Positions 24,670 through 29,389 of a DNA stretch of 29,389 nucleotides are shown here, piece by piece (position 1 is the first letter of the stretch; every line of letters starts with the position of its first letter). Both the position numbers and the translations under genes were made by a program. The stretch comes from RGIG3994 sp964461635 (lineage in GTDB: Bacteria > Bacillota > Clostridia > Oscillospirales > CAG-272): contig CAYWVC010000016.1 in assembly GCA_964461635.1 (NCBI GenBank), forward strand, positions 1 to 29,389, written 5' to 3'. The notes beneath the pieces were generated by a model. The model did not search any database. It saw nothing but the letters and a program-made list of their open reading frames with translations, and had not been told where the DNA came from.

Positions 24670-25560
24670 TCAGGGACCGAGATCGATGCCGAATGCGCGG
24701 TTCAGTGCCGACGCAAGCAATCGGCAGGCAGCTTTTGTCATAGCGTCGCAATCCTTGGGCGCCACGAAAAAACGGGAGCCGCCGTCAAGCACGCTCCGAA
24801 GCTCGTCACTCGGCTCCGATATTCCCGCTTTGCCGAGAACGTCGAGAACGAGGGTCGCGGAATCTACCACTGTGGGAACCCCGAGGGCTATGACCGGGAC
24901 CCCGAGCGTGCGTCGGCTGAGCTCGCTTCGGCGGTTGCCTATGCCCGAGCCCGGGAAGATGCCCGTGTCCGAGATCTGGACCGTGGCGTTCAACCGTTCG
25001 CGGGCGCGAGCGGCAAGTGCGTCGATCGCCACTATTGCATCGGGGGCGGCGTACGATGCCGCGCCTCCGACTATTTCGCTTGCCTCTATGCCCGTTTGAC
25101 CGAGCACACCCGGAGAGATCGCACTGACGCGGCAACAGCCGAGTCGCGTGAAAAGACTGGGTTCTGCGGTCGCAAGATGGCGTGTGGCGTTCAAGCGAGC
25201 TACTGTCCCCGGACCGATCGCGTCGGGGGTTATCTCCGCGTTGCCGAGCCCGGCAACGAGCAAGGACAGATTTCCGTCGATCGGCTTTTCGGTCGCCCTC
25301 GATACGAAGAGCGAAAGCTCCTCGGAAATGAACGAGGCGAGTGCTTCCGTTTCGCTGTCGGTGAGGTCGTTGATCGGGCGGAAGCTGACGGTTGTGTAAT
25401 GTCCCGCCGTTCTGCCTATGCGTTTTGCGTCGCCTTCGGACAGGCGGAGACGCTCGACGGTAAAGCTGCCGTGATCGGTTTGCCCGTGCTCCGAATCGGG
25501 TGAGAGTCCGCCGCTCGGAAATGCTTCGGCGGCAAGATCGCTGCGTAACGTGTACTCCAT
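24670..25560 (-). CDS. gpr: spore germination protease GPR, short form
   Basis: 296-aa aspartic-like endopeptidase that degrades small acid-soluble spore proteins at germination. Family stretches seen: RSDLAAEA (6-13), VAGLGNAEITPDAIGPG (102-118), SPGVLGQTGIEASEI (149-163), AIDALAAR (178-185), QISDTGIFPGSGIGN (195-209), GVPTVVD (227-233). Bacillus GPR is about 370 aa, with an N-terminal propeptide and a longer region before the C-terminal helix. Here only five residues precede RSDLA, and AGGAGG sits right before the ATG, so the short N-terminus is real in this sequence. The mid-C-terminal region is also reduced. Confidence 0.93.
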   Translation of the reverse strand: MEYTLRSDLAAEAFPSGGLSPDSEHGQTDHGSFTVERLRLSEGDAKRIGRTAGHYTTVSFRPINDLTDSETEALASFISEELSLFVSRATEKPIDGNLSLLVAGLGNAEITPDAIGPGTVARLNATRHLATAEPSLFTRLGCCRVSAISPGVLGQTGIEASEIVGGAASYAAPDAIVAIDALAARARERLNATVQISDTGIFPGSGIGNRRSELSRRTLGVPVIALGVPTVVDSATLVLDVLGKAGISEPSDELRSVLDGGSRFFVAPKDCDAMTKAACRLLASALNRAFGIDLGP

Positions 25561-25594
25561 ATGAAACCTCCTGAAAACGGGTGAACGTTCCTTT

Positions 25595-25612
25595 TTAGTG
25601 TAACCTCACTAA
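25595..25612. repeat. inverted repeat in the gpr upstream region
   Basis: TTAGTG and CACTAA around a six-base centre, about 35 bases upstream of the gpr start. It could be an operator or part of a forespore promoter; no good sigma-G box pair was found with it. Confidence 0.4.
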
Positions 25613-25646
25613 TACTCAAAAATTAGCGGAATCGGTGTGTGAAAAA

Positions 25647-25675
25647 TGCACAGAAAAAAATTTTTCGATTGTGCA
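25647..25675. repeat. inverted repeat with A/T tract upstream of the binding-protein promoter
   Basis: TGCACA and TGTGCA flank an A7T5 tract. It lies about 35 bases before the -35 of the following promoter, a position that suits an activator site, a bent-DNA element or an UP-like element. Confidence 0.4.
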
Positions 25676-25709
25676 AATGACCGAATTTTTCGGAAAGATG
25701 AAGAAAAGA

Positions 25710-25738
25710 TTGATTCCGATTCCGAAATGTGATATAAT
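25710..25738 (+). promoter_or_regulatory. sigma-A promoter of the solute-binding protein genes
   Basis: TTGATT (25710-25715), 17 bases, TATAAT (25733-25738) with TG one base before the -10. The leader to the first gene is about 57 bases and contains AAGGAGG. Confidence 0.75.
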
Positions 25739-25802
25739 ACCGAGGATGGTAAGCACCATTTGTATCGAATCACGGTCCTTAGAAGGAGGATTTCGCCAAA
25801 TT

Positions 25803-27737
25803 ATGAAAAAACGTATAGCAGCCATAGCATTTTGCTTGATAATGATACTGCCGTTGCTCGCGTCCTGCGCGGGGGAGACGAACGAATCTTATCTGCAAAT
25901 GTACATTTCGCATCAGGTCTATGATCTTGATCCGCTGAACGCATTTACCAACGATGCTCAGCTGAAGATCGTCAGTATGATATTTTCGGGACTCTATAAG
26001 ATAGATGAAAAGGGAAGGGTGACGGAGGATCTCGCCGAGAGCCTCACGGTTCACAACGATCCGTCGAAAAAAGAGTACAAGATGGAGATAACCCTTCGCG
26101 ATACATATTGGAGTGACGGACAGTCGGCGGTCACGGCAAACGACGTTCTCTGCACCTTTGAGCGCGTTCTCAGATCGCAGAAGGATAACGATGCCGCCGC
26201 ACTGCTCTACAAGGTGAAGAACGCCAAGGACGTGAAGAGCGGCGAATGCTCGATCAGCGACCTTCGCGTTTACGCCGACAATAAGGTGGTCACCATTTAC
26301 TTTGAGGATGAGATCACCGACGCCGACGTTGAAGAGTTCAAGATGAACCTTACGAGCCCCGCGCTTTATCCGCTCCGCTCGAATCTCGTTGAGGGTGACC
26401 TTAAGATCGACTGGGCAAAGAAGAAGGCGACGATCGCCTGCAGCGGTCCGTTTAAGGTATCCAAGACCTCGTACGTGAACGGCAAGAAGGTCCTTCAGCT
26501 TGAGAGAAACAGCTACTACTTCAGAAACCGCGAGAAGGATTCGGAGGATAAGTACGTTCAGCCTCTTAAGATAATCATTGATTACGAGCAGACGGGTGAG
26601 GAGCAGGTCGACCTGTTCAATCAGGGTCAGGTCCTCTTCGTAGGTGAGATTCCGCTGTCGCTCAGATCGCAGTACGCCTCGACCGCCAAGGTCAGCAGCG
26701 GCGTTTCCACTCATACGTATTTGTTCAACCAGAATGCGGTCGTCTCGTCCTCCAAGGCGGGCGAGGAGGCGGGAGTAAAGCTCTTCGCCATCAAGGAGGT
26801 ACGGCAGGCACTGTCGCTCTCGATAGACCGCGAGGCAATAGCTGCGCTGGCGGTGTTCGCCGATCCCGCGACCGGATTGCTTTCAAATAAGATATACGAG
26901 GATGCGACGACGAAGAAGCTCTTCCGCGAGGGTGCCGATGCCGTTATCGCAACCACCGCGGACCTTGCGGCGGCGAAGAAGTTGCTTGCCGACGCGGGAA
27001 TTAATCCCTCGGATTACACCTTCACCATCTCGGTCCGCGCGGGCGGCGCGATGGATGAGAACCCCAACGATTCCACCAGCAAGCCGACCGTTAATAAGGA
27101 TGCCGGCTTTGCCGACGGCTACGAGCTCCATGCCGCCATCGCCGAGAACGTTGCGAAGGTCTGGAGCGAGGAACTCGGCTTTAACGTAACGGTCAAGCCC
27201 GTCACGGTTGAGGAAAAGCAGGATAACGAGGTCGACGGTACCGGCGAGCGTCAGTCCGACATTGTCGACGACCTGTTTGACGAGGATTACAAGAACGGCA
27301 ATTTCGATATCATAGCGATCGACCTCGTGCCGAAGTCACCCACAGCATACGCGGTGCTTGCGCCTTTCGCGTACGATTACACCGGTAACCGTTCGATAAA
27401 CGGCAGGGATACCGTGGAGACGACCCATATTACCGGATATAACAGCGAGGCGTATAACGAGCTGATTGACCTTGCCTTCAATGCAGAGACGGTTGAGGAA
27501 CGGGTTAATTACCTGCGTCAGGCGGAGCAGCAGCTCCTTGACGATGCGGCGGTAATGCCGGTCGTGTTCAACCAGAACGCGGTGCTTATCTCGGATAAGC
27601 TTACGAAGACCTCCGTCTCCTATTACGGATTTTACAATTTCACCGGTGCCCGTCTTAAGGCATGGCAGGACTATAAAGACGTCTACTTCCCCGAGACCAC
27701 CGATGAAGTTGAAAAAGAGCAAGAACCCACAAACTAA
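25803..27737 (+). CDS. ABC transporter solute-binding lipoprotein, family 5 (peptide type)
   Basis: 644-aa extracellular lipoprotein. The signal peptide ends in the lipobox LASC (Cys22). The mature part has the OppA/DppA layout: DLDPLNAFTNDAQLKIVSMIFSGLYKID, then LRDTYWSDGQSAVTANDVLCTFERVL, and IKEVRQALSLSIDREAIAALAV. Family 5 proteins bind peptides, nickel or other small ligands for an ABC permease. No permease or ATPase gene is adjacent. The ATG at 25803 follows AAGGAGG at 13 bases, a little far. Acidic low-complexity patches occur near DDLFDEDYKNG and at the C-terminus. Confidence 0.88.
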   Translation: MKKRIAAIAFCLIMILPLLASCAGETNESYLQMYISHQVYDLDPLNAFTNDAQLKIVSMIFSGLYKIDEKGRVTEDLAESLTVHNDPSKKEYKMEITLRDTYWSDGQSAVTANDVLCTFERVLRSQKDNDAAALLYKVKNAKDVKSGECSISDLRVYADNKVVTIYFEDEITDADVEEFKMNLTSPALYPLRSNLVEGDLKIDWAKKKATIACSGPFKVSKTSYVNGKKVLQLERNSYYFRNREKDSEDKYVQPLKIIIDYEQTGEEQVDLFNQGQVLFVGEIPLSLRSQYASTAKVSSGVSTHTYLFNQNAVVSSSKAGEEAGVKLFAIKEVRQALSLSIDREAIAALAVFADPATGLLSNKIYEDATTKKLFREGADAVIATTADLAAAKKLLADAGINPSDYTFTISVRAGGAMDENPNDSTSKPTVNKDAGFADGYELHAAIAENVAKVWSEELGFNVTVKPVTVEEKQDNEVDGTGERQSDIVDDLFDEDYKNGNFDIIAIDLVPKSPTAYAVLAPFAYDYTGNRSINGRDTVETTHITGYNSEAYNELIDLAFNAETVEERVNYLRQAEQQLLDDAAVMPVVFNQNAVLISDKLTKTSVSYYGFYNFTGARLKAWQDYKDVYFPETTDEVEKEQEPTN

Positions 27738-27755
27738 TTTATTTAGGAGGAACCC

Positions 27756-29282
27756 ATGAAGAAGACCCTGATAATCAGAATCCTGGTTTGCGTTATGATC
27801 CTCGCTATGGTTATTCCGATGGTGGCGTGCGATGAGAACGACAATCCCAAGGGTGACGAAACGACGGTGAAAACCGATGACACCGGATCCGGCAATAAGC
27901 CGAGCAATTCTGTCAGCGACACCGACATTGAGATTGTTCCCGATAACCTCAACTATAACGGTGCTAAGGTTACCATCCTCTATTGGAGCGATGCAGAGCA
28001 CAACGAGTTTGACGTTGAGGGCTTGACCGGCGACGACGTTGAGGACGCTTTGTTCACGAGAAACAACAACGTTGAACAGAAGCTCGGCGTTGAGCTCAAT
28101 TGGCTCGGCGTGGACGGCGATGCAGGCGAGATGCAGACATACCTTGACAGAATGAAGTCGGTACATGACGGAAACGAGACCGAGAATTACACGATGTTCG
28201 CAACCTACTCCCGTACCGCGGGATCGGCTGCCGTTAAGGGATATTGCAAGGACCTTAACAGCGACGATTGCGAATACCTTGATTTCTCGTACGAGTGGTG
28301 GCCCGACAAGCTTGTTGAGCAGGCGACCTTCGGCGATCATATGTACTTCGCATCGGGGGATATTTCGACCAACGCTCTGTATATGATGTACGTTTGCTAC
28401 GTCAACACCGAGTTGGTAGAAACTCACAACCTGACCAATCCCCAGACCTACGTTACCGCGGGTGCAAAGGGCGAGTGGACCTACGACAAGTTCTTCACTA
28501 TGTGCGAAGGTATGTACTCCGACATTGACGGTAGCAACACGAAGACGGTCGGTGACCAGTTCGGTTATATGACCCGTACCATTCACGCTGACCCGTTCTT
28601 CTACGGAACCGGCGCCGTTCTCGTTGAATACAATGAGAATGATAAGCTTCAGCTTTCCTCTTCTATGTCGAGCGACGCAGTGGTCGATACCATTGAGAAG
28701 CTTCAGAACCTCTTCTACGTATCGAAGGACGGCATGTACACCTCCGATAAGGTATACCACCAGAAGGAATTCGGCGCAGGCCGTCTGCTCTTTATGACCG
28801 ACCGTGCACGCGTCAGCTTCAAGGTCCTCGCAACCGAGGATTACGCCGGCACCGACTACGTGATAGTTCCTTGCCCGAAGTACAGCACTGACGGCGACTA
28901 CGTAACCGTTATCGGTAACCCCTTCACCCTTTACGGTATCTTCGCTCGCGCGACTGCAGAGGACACCCAGATGGGCGCCGCTGTAATGGCTTATTATGCC
29001 TACGAGAGCCACGTGACCGTTACACCTGTTGTTTACGACCGCACACTGAAGACCAAGTATCTTGACGACGCAACGTCCAGAGAGATGCTCGATATCGTCA
29101 GAACGAATATGGACTTTGATATCGGACGTATTCTTCACAGCGAGATCAACGGGCCGATGAACTGGTTCCAGGCAGCTATCGCCGATAGCGCTAACGCTAA
29201 CTGGAAGACGACGGTTAAGACCAAGTCCAAGCTCGTCAACCCGAAGATTGAGGCGGTTCAGGCTCAGCTTGAAAAAGATTGA
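27756..29282 (+). CDS. extracellular solute-binding lipoprotein, family 1-like (sugar type)
   Basis: 508-aa lipoprotein with signal peptide and lipobox MVAC (Cys25), followed by an acidic Thr/Ser/Gly linker (about 27-55). The mature protein begins NYNGAKVTILYWSDAEHNEFDVE and has KGEWTYDKFFTMCEGM, typical of family 1 carbohydrate-binding proteins in Clostridia. The ligand is unknown. AGGAGG lies five bases before the ATG. It follows the family 5 gene after 18 bases and ends before a hairpin, without any permease gene in view. Confidence 0.82.
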   Translation: MKKTLIIRILVCVMILAMVIPMVACDENDNPKGDETTVKTDDTGSGNKPSNSVSDTDIEIVPDNLNYNGAKVTILYWSDAEHNEFDVEGLTGDDVEDALFTRNNNVEQKLGVELNWLGVDGDAGEMQTYLDRMKSVHDGNETENYTMFATYSRTAGSAAVKGYCKDLNSDDCEYLDFSYEWWPDKLVEQATFGDHMYFASGDISTNALYMMYVCYVNTELVETHNLTNPQTYVTAGAKGEWTYDKFFTMCEGMYSDIDGSNTKTVGDQFGYMTRTIHADPFFYGTGAVLVEYNENDKLQLSSSMSSDAVVDTIEKLQNLFYVSKDGMYTSDKVYHQKEFGAGRLLFMTDRARVSFKVLATEDYAGTDYVIVPCPKYSTDGDYVTVIGNPFTLYGIFARATAEDTQMGAAVMAYYAYESHVTVTPVVYDRTLKTKYLDDATSREMLDIVRTNMDFDIGRILHSEINGPMNWFQAAIADSANANWKTTVKTKSKLVNPKIEAVQAQLEKD

Positions 29283-29312
29283 TCGATAAAACGGTTATAG
29301 GTTAAAAGCACA

Positions 29313-29350
29313 CCCGCGAAGGTCGTATGACCTCCGCGGGAAAATATTTT
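29313..29350 (+). terminator. hairpin terminator of the binding-protein transcript
   Basis: CCCGCG/CGCGGG outer arms, one mismatch, then AGGTC/GACCT and a GTAT loop. The stem is followed by AAAATATTTT rather than a pure U run, so efficiency is uncertain. Confidence 0.6.
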
Positions 29351-29389
29351 AACGAAAAACTCCCGCAAACCATTACATACGGCTTGTGG

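Noticed and set aside
27336..29138. A 600-codon open frame on the minus strand opposite the second binding protein
   Set aside because: It is antisense to a gene with signal peptide, lipobox and ribosome site; the long frame is a by-product of that gene's codon bias.

Overview
The window reads as a chromosomal segment of a spore-forming, moderately GC-rich Firmicute of class Clostridia. The reasons are the sporulation genes (ylbJ-like, yqfC, yqfD, gpr), the conserved yqfC-yqfD-phoH-ybeY-era-recO order, strong AGGAGG-type ribosome sites, a Phe-type T-box leader, sigma-A promoters close to consensus and lipoprotein binding proteins. I cannot name the species. Gene density is high and no phage, insertion sequence with a transposase, tRNA, rRNA or CRISPR array was seen.

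Layout. 1-2761 (minus strand): the 5' part of gap (GAPDH, cut by the left edge), a long-chain acyl-CoA ligase-like enzyme and a small two-TM zinc-ribbon protein. 2762-3172 has no protein gene. It carries its own promoter, three strong inverted repeats and two U-tract terminators on the minus strand, and is best read as an undescribed small RNA with C-rich hairpin loops. 3173-6179 (minus): an ECF-type S component with a perfect consensus promoter, then the set ylbJ-like / DUF3343 (putative Se/S carrier) / cysteine-desulfurase-like enzyme, the last two overlapping by GTGA. 6180-6242 is a divergent control region with a 25-bp near-palindrome. 6243-14101 (plus) is a compact eight-gene run: yqfC, yqfD, phoH, ybeY, era, recO, mutS2 and a HAD phosphatase, with several one- to four-base overlaps. 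14098-14249 looks like a small MITE flanked by TTAA. 14344-15489 (plus) is a long-form ribose-phosphate pyrophosphokinase with an extended -10 promoter, ending at a strong hairpin that faces pheT.

15571-20225 (minus): promoter, Phe T-box, pheS, yitT-like membrane gene, pheT. The two subunits of PheRS are separated by an unrelated membrane-protein gene, which places that gene under tRNA-Phe control. 20222-23879 (minus): gltX, glnS and a DUF1294 membrane protein, tightly packed. 23932-25560 (minus): an MBL-fold hydrolase with its own promoter, and gpr, the spore germination protease, here unusually short at its N-terminus. 25561-25802 is a divergent control region with two inverted repeats and a promoter. 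25803-29282 (plus): two lipoprotein solute-binding proteins of different families in a row without permeases, ending at a hairpin.

Most of the window is conserved housekeeping and sporulation content. The parts most worth following are the candidate sRNA (2895-3087), the split pheS/pheT operon, the TTAA-flanked mini-element, the shared palindrome between ylbJ and yqfC, and the coupled DUF3343/desulfurase pair. Several genes start with TTG or GTG (3694, 6570, 4898, 20509). In each case I chose the start from a ribosome site or from overlap with the upstream stop.
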